DNA of 64,000 nt from Arthrinium phaeospermum. Its lineage: Eukaryota; Ascomycota; Sordariomycetes; Amphisphaeriales; Apiosporaceae. Numbering within the stretch: position 1 is the first letter of the stretch; each line of letters starts with the position of its first letter. Of this stretch, positions 34,624 through 45,687 are shown piece by piece. The notes below the pieces were generated by a model. That model did no database searches, was not told where the DNA came from, and worked only from the letters and a program-made list of their open reading frames with translations. The translations under genes were made by a program, and so were the position numbers. The stretch covers positions 1,984,001 through 2,048,000 of the forward strand of contig QYRS01000003.1 in the NCBI GenBank assembly GCA_006503535.1, in the 5' to 3' direction.

Positions 34624-35689
34624 AGTCTCACCGGCACTACTGTGCGGACCACCAGGAGACGGAAGCAGGCCATAGATACACACGGACGTCCTTTTCGATT
34701 CTTGCTCCGCCCTAGAGGCCCGTTCTTTTACCTCTTTCTTCATTCCTCTCTGGGAGACTTGTTACTTCTCTTGTTGCCCTGGAGGACACACACCTTCACT
34801 TCCCAAACATCCATACTTATACCCCTTCAAAAGGGGGCTTCACGATCACTATCACGACCTCAAACGACACGAGTCAATATCGTTATCCAGCACCATCACC
34901 AGAGCGGTTAACATCCAAGCAAAAACCCCATGCACATATGCTTCTCAGATGGATCTACGACACGAGACTTTCTCGCGATGGTGTACTTCATGCTCCACAC
35001 CCACTGCAGGGGGGATGGACATGAAAATGACGCTCTTTTTTTTTCTTTTCTCTTCTCTTCTTCCTCTTCTTCAACGACTTTCAAAACACCCATGTAAACG
35101 AGAGCACACCTCTGCTTCTGTTTCTTCTTTTTCCCTTCTTCTCACACGGCAACAGTTTTATTCACTTATCGGCTTTGTACATTAGCTCTTTGGGTTGCAT
35201 CATGGGGAAAAGCATGCAAACATCGGAAAAAGGAGAAATCAATTTTTGTATAACGAGCAGAAACCAGGCACTCTCTTTCAGCAGCAGGAAACGGCGAAAA
35301 ACCAGGGGGGGTCGCGCCGGCTTCAGATATGGTTAGGATACGGGAGGATGGCATGACGCACATCAGGCTTTCCAGGGCCTAGGCGGGATTGGATCTTTGT
35401 TCAAGTACCCCTTGGACGCTCGTTAGAACCATACAAATGTGACTCACTTAAACCACCTCAACACTTGACCTATATATCGCCACAGTTTGTCTCCCAAATG
35501 CACCTTCGCTCCAGATGTGTCCCTCCCAGCTACTCGATATCCCTACTCATCCCCAAGATATTCTTCATGCTTAGACTCGTCTGATTAAACTAGGTGCAAA
35601 TACTTTCTGCGAAGATACCACCGGTCTTTACGACAGAGCATCCCGTGTCATATATCGATAGCATTGAGTGTGAATGTAGACGGAGCCGA
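34624..35689. other. Intergenic, C/T-rich 3' region
   Basis: Starts with the probable 3' UTR of the small gene, with long pyrimidine runs at 35036-35150. The right part is the 3' side of the coiled-coil gene. No gene seen. Confidence 0.5.
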
Positions 35690-37454
35690 TCACTGTCGAC
35701 TCTTAGTCGCCCCTGTACGCTGGTCCGCTAAAATGGCCATTGACTGTCCTGTATTACTGCTCATGTCTCGAGCATTCTCACTCTGGCCAGGGTCATCGAT
35801 CAAGGCGCTATCTATTGATGGAAAGATGAATGGCTCATAGGGGCCTTGTGCGGCGAGGGCCTGCTCTTCTCCAGCAGGATGCCGTGAATGAAGGGGCAGC
35901 AAGGAAGGCAATGGCGCTGGCCGCTCCAAGTTTGCAAGGTTGGTTGATGACGAGTTACTCGTTGATGTGGAGGCCGAAGCCGTTTCTCGGTGTGCTCTGG
36001 CTTTCTGTTCACGCTTTTTGCGGTTTTCCGCTTCTCGCTCCTGGGTTAGGCTCGCGTTTCTCAGGCGATGCTGCCTACGCAGCTCCTCTGTCTGTTCTAT
36101 GATCTGGTCAGCTCTCGGTTGAATATTGGATGAGCCATCATATGTTGTAAAGAAGTGAGGTGTCTCACCTTCAGTCAGTTTGCTTCTCCAGAAGGCAAAA
36201 GCAGCTGGCGAGGAAGACACTATGGTGTCGGAAAGGAGAGCACTGCCAAACACAACCTTTGAGGGAAGATCTGTATGTACTAGAAAGTTGCCGGTCATCG
36301 TTGAATCGGGGCTGTAAGATGACCATGTGAGAGGGACCCATCCTTGTGGAACTAAGAAGCCGCCTCTGGGCCCAATGCTGGTCTCTTCGGTCTTCATTGG
36401 CTCGACCTCGACTTTCAGCTCTTTGATTGTGTCTCGGCGAATCCAGTCGTCATGTGAATTTAAATCAAAGGTTGCTCCAACTGTGACATCAGGAGTGTGT
36501 TCTCCAGTGACGATATTGATAGGGAATTGGATAGGTTCAGCAAGGAGAATGGGGGCTTTCTTCTCGTCGATCCGTCTAGATGATTCGACGGCCGGCCGCG
36601 ATACTTCAGTAGTAGCCAATTGGTTTCCAGAACCCTGAAGTGATTCTTGTTTGAGAAAACTGCCTGAAGCTGTCCCATGTTCTTCCGAGAGATGGGCGCT
36701 CAGTTTCGCCACTTCGATTTGGAGGGCGTTGATGGATTTGAAGATTTCAGCCAAACCTCTCAGAGTTGTGTCAGATGCCTTCTGAATCTCACGCATCTGT
36801 TTCTCTTGGATTTGTAGCTTCTTTCTGGTTTGTGTCAGATGTGTGTGTGTGTGTGCATGCGAGCCAGTGACATACATGAGGATACGAAAGCTACTAGACT
36901 GACCTCTGCCTGATACTCCAAAAGAAGCGGACGAGAGCTTCAAAGTCGTCGACTATAGATTGTAGCCCCTGGAATGAGTCGTGTCGTATAAATCTTTTCC
37001 ACCTAAAGGAGCGACGCCCCCTTTCGTGCCCCAAACGTTCGATGCGTGACGCCAGAACCGGTATTTCCCGTTCTATCAACCTTTTAGCAGGGATAAGATC
37101 AAGGTCATCGGACACTGTCGAGTCATCAATCAGCGCCCTCAGAAGCACGCAGCACCCGTAAGTCGTGATCTCTTGAGTGCTTGTTGTACAATATTGTTGG
37201 AGGGCGAGCCCCAGGATCATAAGTTGGGTTCCATCCATCTGGTGAAAGCTGGTAGGAGGCAGAAGAACGTCCTAGTTCCAGGTTTTGTTGATAATTATAA
37301 GTCGGAAACTTGTCATGAGATACTTACTAGAGCTTTTGGAAAACTTGGGACGAGCGAATGTCTTCGAATTGTCTCGCACTGCGGTTGCAATTTCATTCAA
37401 GCGGGGGTGGTGTGATGTTAGCGGCCATTGGCCGGATAAGATGTGATATTGCAT
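35690..37454 (-). CDS. Fungal coiled-coil protein, function unknown
   Basis: Exons 37454-37324, 37248-36904 and 36824-35690 give about 536 residues. The second junction (donor GTCAGT, branch CTGAC, acceptor ACCAG) is well supported. The first (donor GTATCT, 75 bases) is weaker, and a start at the ATG at 37238 is possible. The N-terminal third is helical (M-I-L-G-L-A-L-Q-Q-Y, then D-D-F-E-A-L-V-R-F-F-W). A coiled coil follows directly after the second junction (K-K-L-Q-I-Q-E-K-Q-M-R-E-I-Q-K). A globular middle contains R-G-G-F-L-V-P-Q-G-W-V-P-L-T-W, and the C-terminus is a charged helix plus Ser/Pro-rich tail. The layout resembles fungal proteins encoded near NLR-like or DUF6594 genes, but I recognise no named domain. 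Confidence 0.65.
36840..36855. repeat. (TG)n/(CA)n microsatellite inside an intron
   Basis: Eight dinucleotide units lie inside the second intron of the coiled-coil gene, about 15-30 bases before its 3' splice site and next to the CTGAC branch sequence. Confidence 0.75.
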
Positions 37455-37696
37455 CTATTTTGGCTGTCCTGCCGTTTCCCCTGGTATTACCCCAAACCAT
37501 TGATACGACGTTGCCTGCTGTAGACCCGAACGAGAATTGACCAGCATGACATTTCATTATTCGTCTCAATTGGTGGCGCACTCCAGACTCATATAATACA
37601 GGCCGAATGACATAGATCGCGGAGTAAACAGGGGACAGAGGGCTCTACCCATTGTAAAAGGAAACGAGGTTCGGATGAGCGAGTCGAAACGAAGCG
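37455..37696. promoter_or_regulatory. Compact divergent promoter
   Basis: Only 242 bases separate the proposed starts of the coiled-coil gene (-) and the DUF6594 gene (+), so both are likely driven from shared sequence. No TATA box is obvious. Confidence 0.45.
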
Positions 37697-38767
37697 ATGG
37701 AACAACCTTCATCGCCCACTCCACCTCATTCGTCCCGTCAAGTCCCGAACGAACGAACAGGTTATTCCTTACTCGCTGATTTCATCTCCAGATCCCCGGA
37801 GAATGCTATCTTTCGAAGGTTCGGATTGCTTAACGCTGTGAACCTTCTTCGCTTGCAGGCGGAGTTGGTTGACCTTGAACAGCAGCTCAACGACGTGTGG
37901 ACTCTGGATCGTACTGCTTCAGTCGAAAATGAAAATAACAACCGCGACGCGGAAGACCGTCGCCTCTATGATTTAGACTTTTGGCACATGCGCAAGTGTA
38001 AAGAGGAAGGGAAAGACTCTATCCAACTGGATTTGCTACAGGATATTGGGGCGAAGCTCGACCAGTACAGTATGCTTCTATCGTCAACCCAATTAATACC
38101 ATGGTGGAAAGCTCATGCGGATCCCAGATAAAGCGCTGCAGCAAGTCTTGATGTTAGAGAACGCGCCACGTCCGCGACGCTCTGATCATAAGTTCCTAGA
38201 GCAGTGGCTTCTCAACAAGAACTTCCTTCGCGGATACGAAAGCGACACATGGAGCACAAGAGATCAAAACCCAGACGACTTTATCACAATCTCACGGCCA
38301 CCTGACAAGATAACTTCGATGCTGAGTGGAAAGCTTCTCGATGGGTATGACATGGTGTTTGGAGGACGCCGCGAGGTCAGTCCCTCTCATCGTCATTTAT
38401 GCTCTTTGAGAGCCCCGACCTTCCTAAACGCTTCGTTCTTAACATCGCGACAAAATCCCAGATCGTCGACAACCACGCCCGTGCCTACAGCCCCCGCACC
38501 ATATCGCGCGTCGGGTCTGCTGTCGTGGCCGCGCTATCGTCGCTGCTGCCGACGCTGGCGATCCTGGTGCTGTACTACGTGCGGGACATGGTGAAGCGCC
38601 TGGGCCTGGTCATCCTCTTCACCACGCTCTTCGCCGCCGCCCTGGCCGTCTTTACGGACGCCAAGAAGGTCGAGATCTTCTCCGCCACGGCCGCCTTCGC
38701 CGCCGTCGAGGTCGTCTACATCGGTAGCACTTCAGCCGGTGGTGGCAAAAGCGATGGCGGTGATTAG
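37697..38767 (+). CDS. DUF6594 membrane protein
   Basis: Exons 37697-38069, 38128-38375 and 38462-38767 give 308 residues; introns are 58 and 86 bases. The N-terminal half is cytosolic and helical: F-R-R-F-G-L-L-N-A-V-N-L-L-R-L-Q-A-E-L, then L-E-Q-Q-L. The middle has Y-N-K-A-L-Q-Q-V and F-G-G-R-R-E-I-V-D-N-H-A-R. Three hydrophobic helices form the C-terminus (P-T-L-A-I-L-V-L-Y-Y-V; V-I-L-F-T-T-L-F-A-A-A-L; A-A-F-A-A-V-E-V-V). This order matches the fungal DUF6594 family, which is greatly expanded in Sordariomycetes and has no known function. It shares a short divergent promoter with the coiled-coil gene. Confidence 0.85.
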
Positions 38768-38997
38768 GGGGAGTGAGAGGTGCGGACCGATTGTACGTCA
38801 AAAGACTGCTGGACATTTGCACCACGAGCTACTTGGGGATTTATACCGTTACCATCCTATTCACAGACACATGTTTGGGTGAATAGCGAAAAGGCTGAAG
38901 GGTTCAGGTACCCAGTTAATTCTTGCTCATTACGTCCTTGTCTAGTTCACACATGATTCTCAAGACTCCCCCTATACCCACGATAAAATATCGCTGT

Positions 38998-40534
38998 TCA
39001 CAGAAGTTGCTTGGTGAAAACCCCCGTAGGATCATACTGCTCCTTCAAAGCCTTGAGCCTGGCGATCCTCTCCGCTCCCTTGTAGCGGTACTCGAGAGGA
39101 TCCTCACGGGAGGAGTTGGTGTAGGAAACGAAGGCCTCCTCGTGCATTCCTGCGCGCGTGGCATCCTGGGCTTTCTTGTCCATCGCGGCAACGAACTCGT
39201 GGTTCGCCGCGTCAGTGTACCAGCTGAGAACGTTGCTATGTTGGGTTCCAAATCAGTACGATGCCACACCAGGCGAGAAATGAAAGGGGGTAGGAGGGGT
39301 CATCTTACAGCCAGAAGTCCACTTTCTCATGTCCAAAGGAGGTCTCGGGCTCCCTCTGTGCCTTGCACGGCGAGTGCCATTCGACTGTGTACCCGGAGCG
39401 GGCGGCATCAGGGCAGTTCGCGACGAGCTCGGCATGAAGCTGGGCCAGCTTCTTGAAGTGGTCCCGGTTCCAGCCGGCCGGCAGGCCGTTTTGCGTGAAG
39501 CGCTTGAAGTCACCCTTGGCGCAGACCCAGTCCAGCTGGTCGCTGTGCTTGTCGAACGTGGACGGGAACAGGCCCTGCTGCAGCGGGCCGATATCGACGA
39601 GCGGCTGGAAGAGCTTGGCGGCTTCGTCGGCGGAGCAGAAGACCTGGGGCGCCACCAGCAGCACCTGATCCTTCAGCTCCGGCGGCGCCTGGACCACCAT
39701 GAAGTGGCCCGCCGAGGCGTACTGGTCGTTCTGGAAGATCCTCTCCAGGGCGGCGCAGACCTCGTCGGTCTTCTCCGGGGAGAAGATGTAAGAGCCGCAC
39801 ATCCGCTGGCCGTCGTCATTGCCGAGCAGGGAGTACGGGTACGTCTTGATGGTGAGCTCCGTCACGAGGCCGAAGAACTGGCCGGCGCCGCGGAGCGCCC
39901 ATAAGAGATCTGGATTCTCGGTCGCAGAGACGGTTACCAACTCCCCTTTAGCCGTAACGAGCTTCGCTGCGACAATATTCTCGCTGCCGTAACCTATCAG
40001 CGGAGTATAGATACTGATGCCACCTCCGAGGTAGTAGGGGATAGCCCCGACCGTGTTCCCGTTTCCGACCGCTGTAAGAGAAGTTTCAGTATGAAGATGG
40101 AAGGGGCTGGCCCTCAATATAGTACGTGCCGCGGACTACATACCTGTGAATCGCTTATGCGGGTGCAAGGCGGTTTGCAGCTCCTTCATCAATGTGCCCC
40201 CCTTGACTGTCGCCTCATGCGTACTCGTGTCCAGCGAGACCCCCTTGTAGTGGCTCAAGTCGATAACGATGCCTTCTCTGCCAACGGTCGACCACGAGCT
40301 ATGACCGCCGGAAACAGGGACGAAAGGGATTCCAGCCTGTACAGCTGTCTGGACAGCAGCCACGATGTCGCCCTCCTCCGCAGGCTGAACAATGGCAAAT
40401 GGCACTTTCATGTCAAGGTCCGACCAGCGCTCCATCGAAGCCTTGAACTCCGGAGCCTCCGTTTTCATCAAGAGCCTGGCATCTGTGGATAGCTTTGCCG
40501 CAAGGGCCGCAAGAGAAGTGTGGAATTTGCCCAT
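38998..40534 (-). CDS. Second BBE-type FAD-linked oxidoreductase
   Basis: Exons 40534-40144, 40071-39309 and 39235-38998 give 463 residues; introns are 72 and 73 bases (donors GTATGT and GTAAGA). It is a VAO/PCMH-fold flavoenzyme: V-S-G-G-H-S-S-W carries the FAD-linking histidine (H78), the loop P-Y-Y-L-G-G-G follows, and the C-terminal berberine-bridge segment ends Y-D-P-T-G-V-F. The position of the second covalent link is G-N-T-V-G here, with no cysteine, so the flavin should be attached by histidine only. No signal peptide is visible. The substrate is unknown. It converges on the DUF6594 gene with 230 bases between stops. Confidence 0.9.
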
Positions 40535-41777
40535 GGCGTCTTTAAGCGATTTGATCTATCGACGATGATAGAAGGTGGGCAAGATAGTGAGTGTGTGTGC
40601 TGCACATCCGAGAGGATCGGTGGAATTGCTGTGTGCATTTAAACAATTCCGTCTAGCTGCGGCAAGGATGCCGGGGACGGGTACCAACAACTACTTCCTA
40701 ACTTAAGTACTTACTACTAAAACCACTAGTATGGCGGGAATAACACACACCACACATATGGCGGCGACGGTGGCAGCTCCGCCGTCGTACTTAGCGTAAA
40801 CTCCGATGCCTTCCAACTCGGGTAATACCCGTGAAGTACGTTGAGCGCCAAGGAATCAGATCTATGTTATGTAAGTAGTTGGCACCAGTCAGACCCCAGA
40901 AACCCCCGCCAACCTCGAGCCCGTAAGCAATCCCTTAAATACGAGCCAGTATTTAAATGCAGTTGGAAATACGACCCATCCGGACCTTCCAATCCCGTGA
41001 TTCCTCGATCCTCCGCAAGCCACGTGTATGCACTTTAGATATGTTCTTATCCATAGGGGGGGGGGGCCAGAACATCCTGAGACACCGCGACGAGAGTGAC
41101 CCTAGATTGCGAGTACATCGGCAGTGTGATTTCGCCGCGCATCCTCGCGACCATGACCCTTAAATCGGTGGTCGTGACCGGAGGAAGAATCGGGGAAAGA
41201 GGGAGAGGGAGAACGATATACCTGATGGCTTGATCGTTGAGGTTTTGGAATCAGATGGGAGCAGCATGGCTTTTCATCCGGCCTCAGTCTTCAATCTGAG
41301 CTTCACACAGCCCATTCGGAATGTGTAACGCTGTAGGGATCCCGAGATTCATGCCACCAGCCAGCGTCACGGCTTCCTTCTCCGATACGCAATAGTTTCC
41401 CTGATGACCGAGCCAAGCTCTCAGTCGTCCACTGGATCTTTCGAGAACCGATGTTAGTGGCTGATGTGCGGTGACCTGTGTCGCTTGTCGCTCGCAAACA
41501 AACGCTGAAGGCTCAGGAGTGATGGCATCCATAGTGCCACTTGAACGCCGCATCTCGCGATACCGTGAAACACGATCATGCGGGCGACAGTATACATTGA
41601 CGAGTATAATGAGGTGGTCTTTTCTGAGCCAGTTCATTACTCGACGGGCACGTCATCGTCAACCTACCAATACGTGACCAGTGACTGAAATGTACCCTAT
41701 TGTGTGGGGACTCTCGTCGACTTCATCCCCCATCCAGCAAATCATAGTTGCGCACCACAGCGTCACCGCAACCAACC
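40535..41777. other. Intergenic
   Basis: Upstream regions of the flanking FAD oxidase (-) and cysteine-rich protein (+). A run of about a dozen G lies near 41057-41068. No gene seen. Confidence 0.5.
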
Positions 41778-42341
41778 ATGAAACCCCCCGTCTTCTTCAC
41801 TTCCCTCATCACCTGCTGCTCCTCGCTCGCCGAGGCCTGCACGAGGACCTGGATCTACTACCGAACGCAGACGGACCTTGCCACGAGAGAGAACACCACC
41901 ACCGCCTGGTACGAGGTCTGGGACGAGGGCCGACTCGTCTGCAACGGGCACAATGTCACCGAGAAAGAGCCCTATTTCTCCAACCGGTTCGCGGATGGTC
42001 GGTGTTATGACCCCGAGTCCGCCATTTGGCTCTACGCCGGCGGCAGCGCATCAACCGCGACCTACTTGTACGGTGGTAAAGCTCTTCCTAGGGTTTCCAC
42101 ACAATTCCTGTTCTAACCCTGCTAACCTGGATTCCTGCTAGAATCTCCCAGCTATGACCTGACAATCGTGAACATGACTGGCGGGGATTCGGGTGTTCGC
42201 AGTGGCTGTGGCTGCAACCCCGACAGTTGCACGGCACTATGTTACGAATGGGAGATATGTTTCAATAGCGAGCAAGAGGACTGCGAAGACGACCGGTGTA
42301 TGTTGTGCGGAGTGGGGAGCACTAGTTGCCCACAGTATTGA
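41778..42341 (+). CDS. Small secreted cysteine-rich protein
   Basis: Exons 41778-42075 and 42142-42341 give 165 residues; the 66-base intron has donor GTAAAG, branch CTAAC and acceptor CTAG. A signal peptide of about 20 residues (F-F-T-S-L-I-T-C-C-S-S-L-A-E-A) precedes C-T-R-T-W. The mature protein has 12 cysteines: three in the N-terminal part and nine packed into the last 45 residues, starting C-G-C-N-P-D-S-C. One N-glycosylation site each is seen at N-V-T, N-T-T and N-M-T. The N-terminal half has an aromatic-rich beta-like pattern. No family is recognised. Size, export signal and cysteine content fit apoplastic effector-like or other secreted small proteins, but no role is shown. Confidence 0.8.
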
Positions 42342-42390
42342 TACGTTGGCCCTTCATGAGGAGACATGGTTATAACATATAATCAATTAC

Positions 42391-43365
42391 CTAGTTCACC
42401 TTAACCTTAACAACGATTGCCCACCCACTCAGACTTTCGAGTAAACCCATCTCGCTCCGGCATCTGAAAGCCACCTGTTCTGCTGTGACGTCCATTTGGG
42501 CACCTTCATTGCGTGGCCTATAGAACCCCGGTCCTGTCGAGCCCGCCACGTCGCCCCCAGCTACAGTGCCTCTAGGTCCTCCTTCCTCAACAGACGTCGC
42601 TGAAGGGGTGGATGTAAGCATTTCCATGCTCGCGTTGTTCTTGCGTCTACCAGAGCCCCAGCCCCAACCCCTGCTCTTTTTCTGAGCTGGGATTTGTTGC
42701 TCTACGGCTTCCTGCACCGAACTCGTGGGTTCAACTCGTGTGATCCGGAGCGCTTCTGGTAACTCGATATAAGACGCAAGGCGGCGCGCCATGTCTTCAT
42801 CCTTGAACCAAAGATTGCTGGATCGATCGTCTCTCGAGTCGTCGAAGGACGAGGACGTCCCAAAACGCCCCCAATCTTCAAACTCGCGACCTTCAACCCA
42901 TGACTGATCTCCAGATTCTGCAGATTTGAAATCGTTTGGATTCTTGCGGTCTCCGCCCTTCTCTTTCTCGTCTTGTCTGAAGTCCACTCGCGCCACATAG
43001 CCTATCTCCCCGCGACGCTTCATTTCGTCCAAGCCACTCAAGATGGCTTTCTCTGGCACCGCAGCTGCCGGGACAATGGTCAGGACTGCCAAAGGTACCG
43101 AGTGTTGTCTTCCCAAGTCATCAAGTAAGGCATCGATCTCGGGGTTTATATGATGATCCACCATCCACGCGTCAGTCTCGACCTGCTGTAGGTTTCGCAA
43201 CTGGCGGTTCTGACGGATGCGATTCGGGACTGCACTAAGATGGGAATGCAGATGTGACGTCCATGAAGCAGGTTGAGGGCTTCGAACCGTTGCGGAGCTT
43301 TCGCTCGGGCTGGCAGAGTATGGAGGTGGCAGTTCCTCCGCCTCTATGGTATTGAGCTTATCCAT
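42391..43365 (-). CDS. Unrecognised 324-residue protein with PPxY motif
   Basis: A single exon. The N-terminus has E-L-P-P-P-Y-S-A, a possible WW-domain (Rsp5-type) ligand, followed by a Ser/Pro-rich segment. A likely folded part spans about 55-125 (D-A-W-M-V-D-H-H-I-N-P-E-I-D-A-L-L), then a long charged, probably disordered middle. A basic Gly/Trp cluster (R-G-W-G-W-G-S-G-R-R-K) and a short conserved-looking C-terminus end it. There is no signal peptide or membrane segment. Its stop lies 49 bases from the stop of the convergent cysteine-rich gene, so their 3' UTRs must overlap. Confidence 0.75.
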   Translation of the reverse strand: MDKLNTIEAEELPPPYSASPSESSATVRSPQPASWTSHLHSHLSAVPNRIRQNRQLRNLQQVETDAWMVDHHINPEIDALLDDLGRQHSVPLAVLTIVPAAAVPEKAILSGLDEMKRRGEIGYVARVDFRQDEKEKGGDRKNPNDFKSAESGDQSWVEGREFEDWGRFGTSSSFDDSRDDRSSNLWFKDEDMARRLASYIELPEALRITRVEPTSSVQEAVEQQIPAQKKSRGWGWGSGRRKNNASMEMLTSTPSATSVEEGGPRGTVAGGDVAGSTGPGFYRPRNEGAQMDVTAEQVAFRCRSEMGLLESLSGWAIVVKVKVN

Positions 43366-45687
43366 GATGTTCCGTGGGCTGCAAGCTCTGACATTTGAGC
43401 ATGCGACTACCTACAGATCATTCCAATATATCTGTTTTCTCTTGGTCGGAACAGCATAAGCGGCAGATCAGAGTGTGCGAACTGTGGGGTTTCTGGTCTC
43501 TGGAGCATGAGCAACGGTAAGAACGCGGGCTAATGGAGGACCAGGATACTCTTATCAATTCGAGAACGTTTCTGGTCTGGGGTTTAGAAGCTTCTTCGCA
43601 AAGGTACCGAACCAGGTTGGCTCATGTGACTTTCGGAAACAAACTCAAATGTGCTTGTTTGCAGCTGTCGGGTTTGATGTTAGATTGGAGGTTGAAGTAC
43701 AGCCACGGGAAGGCCGAAACGCAATAGGCAGGCCCGGGGCTAGTGACGTCGTTTCTTTCGGGAAAGCCAGCGTTTGGTGACGGTTCGAGAAGGTGAAACT
43801 GTTGCTTTGACTCACAGCTCGCGAGGAGAAGTGAGCAAATATTGTAAGAGGTTTGTGTATCTGCCTACCTGTGTGCCTTCATGTAAGCCACGTGCCTTAA
43901 CAAAGCAACCAGACAAGCCGCATACCCGGCGAGCAAACCAATCAGAGGGAAGCTGGTTTGATGGTTCTATCATCGGCCGCATTAGGAGTGGCTGTGTCTG
44001 ATAGCGAGTCTTGGCCGGTCACCGATCACCCCACACGGTACCGAGGCTCTGTTCCCAAGCGTCCGGATTGTTGTCAACCTTGAATGTGGCTCATCTCGCG
44101 CATCGCAGGACATGAGATTCCCTAGTGCATAGTAAGCATGTTAGCCTGCAGGCACAGTCAAATAGACAATGGAGGCAGGAACATGCGGGGAATGCGCCTG
44201 GAGTACATATGCAGCATCTCATTGAATGCGCAGTTCGCAGCAATTGATACATGTGCTAAGAGTACGGATAGGTGTGTTGCCTATTCCAAGCTGGCAGGTT
44301 CGGTTCGCCGAGTTCGCTTGCTTCGCCGCTCAGCTAAGTGGGGAGTTACTCGGAAACCGTACGAGCTGGGGACTATCGACAATTACGCCGTGTTCGACTG
44401 CGGGGCCGAGCTGAGCGCCAAGATGAACTTGGCCGAGAGCGAATACCGAAAGGACGCCACTTGCTATGGCATGGATGCAGCTCAAAGAAGCGATTCCCAA
44501 TACTGATACCGCGTTGGGCAGGAATGATGCCTAGAAGTCCTAGAGGTGGAAGGTGCATTATTGTGTGTAACATGACCTGATACGATGCTGCTGACTTGAT
44601 GCCCTACACGAGCGAATGGTGGCAAATGTTGCCCCCTTCAAGTAAAGTGCACGCTGGACTCCGGTCCGCGTATCGATTAGATAAATCCATCGGGAGCGAT
44701 CTTGGATGTCCGCGGAGTCGCCTGAGAATGCAGTGGGAGAGAGGTAGGTATGTAGATGCAATTGCAAGCTGCGGCGCAGTAGTTCACTTGTAAGTGGTGG
44801 CTGCCGATGGCCGAGTTACCCTTGGAAGTTTCGAAGCTACTAAACAACAGTGGATCTTAGTTGCAAGATCCGGCGGCCGATGTGGGGAATATATCCTCGC
44901 TAGAAGTTCTCCAGAACGGAAAGAACGGGGCAATCCGGAGCGTCCAACCTAATATTGAGGGTTCAAGACAATCAGGCAGGCACTTTTGAGAGCCTTGTGA
45001 CCAACTTGCATAGCCCCTTGCCAGCGCCAGGTACGGCTTGGCGGGCGAGGCTGGAGTATCAGCAATCATTCCAACCAGGCAGGGATGTCTATCCATATGG
45101 CATGTCTTGCAGCCGTTAGGCGTATCCGCGAGCGGGCGCAATGGTTGGCCGGTTGGAGATCTAAGAATATATAAGTCGCCTGCAATCCAGCTTCTCTTGT
45201 TCCATTCCAGCCAGAGCATATCGTAATACTCATTGATGGAAACCAGATCCGTGATAGCAGAATCACGAACACACCCAACCGACACAACATCAACACGCAT
45301 GTAGCTCAGTGGCTACATGATATGTACTTACACCACACACAACCTGCTCTTTCCTGGTACTTTGTTCCGATCCAGGGGTCATTCTTTGTTTGCAGGATAA
45401 CCTACTAGCTACTTTGCGACAACTGGTAGACCGCAAACCTTCTCACGGTTGCCAAGCTTATTGTTCTTTTTCTCGAAGGCAAATAAACGTAAGTTGATTA
45501 CTGGGAATCTTGACTTGATTACTAGGCACATATTTAAACCTGCCTTCTTCCCCGCCCCCAAAAGTCCATGCGAACGAACACTTCTGACACCATCCCAGTT
45601 CATACCTCAGTGCTGTGCCGGTAAAACACATTGGAGCAGCATCTGTTATTCTAATATACCCCATCCAAACATCCATAATCCGCCAAG
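43366..45687. other. Intergenic, no convincing gene
   Basis: About 2.3 kb upstream of the PPxY protein and of flotillin. Frames at 44138-44506 (+) and 44857-45300 (-) reach 120-147 codons but have no motif and poor codon bias. Confidence 0.5.

Noticed and set aside
36180..36260. A further 77-base intron in the last exon of the coiled-coil gene (GTGAGA to AACAG)
   Set aside because: Splice signals look fair, but removing it shifts frame into an immediate stop, whereas the unspliced exon stays open to a natural end.
39329..39904. A 191-codon plus-strand frame within the second FAD oxidase
   Set aside because: Antisense shadow of a clear multi-exon flavoenzyme gene.
5201..40534. A secondary-metabolite gene cluster built from the oxidases, P450, esterase and permease
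   Set aside because: The genes are scattered over 35 kb among housekeeping genes and no backbone synthase is present.
44857..45300. A 147-codon minus-strand frame upstream of flotillin
   Set aside because: No family signal; codon third positions are not biased as in neighbouring genes.
45301..45313. A box-like TAGCTCAGTGG, a possible tRNA start
   Set aside because: No B box, T arm or terminator follows within 100 bases.
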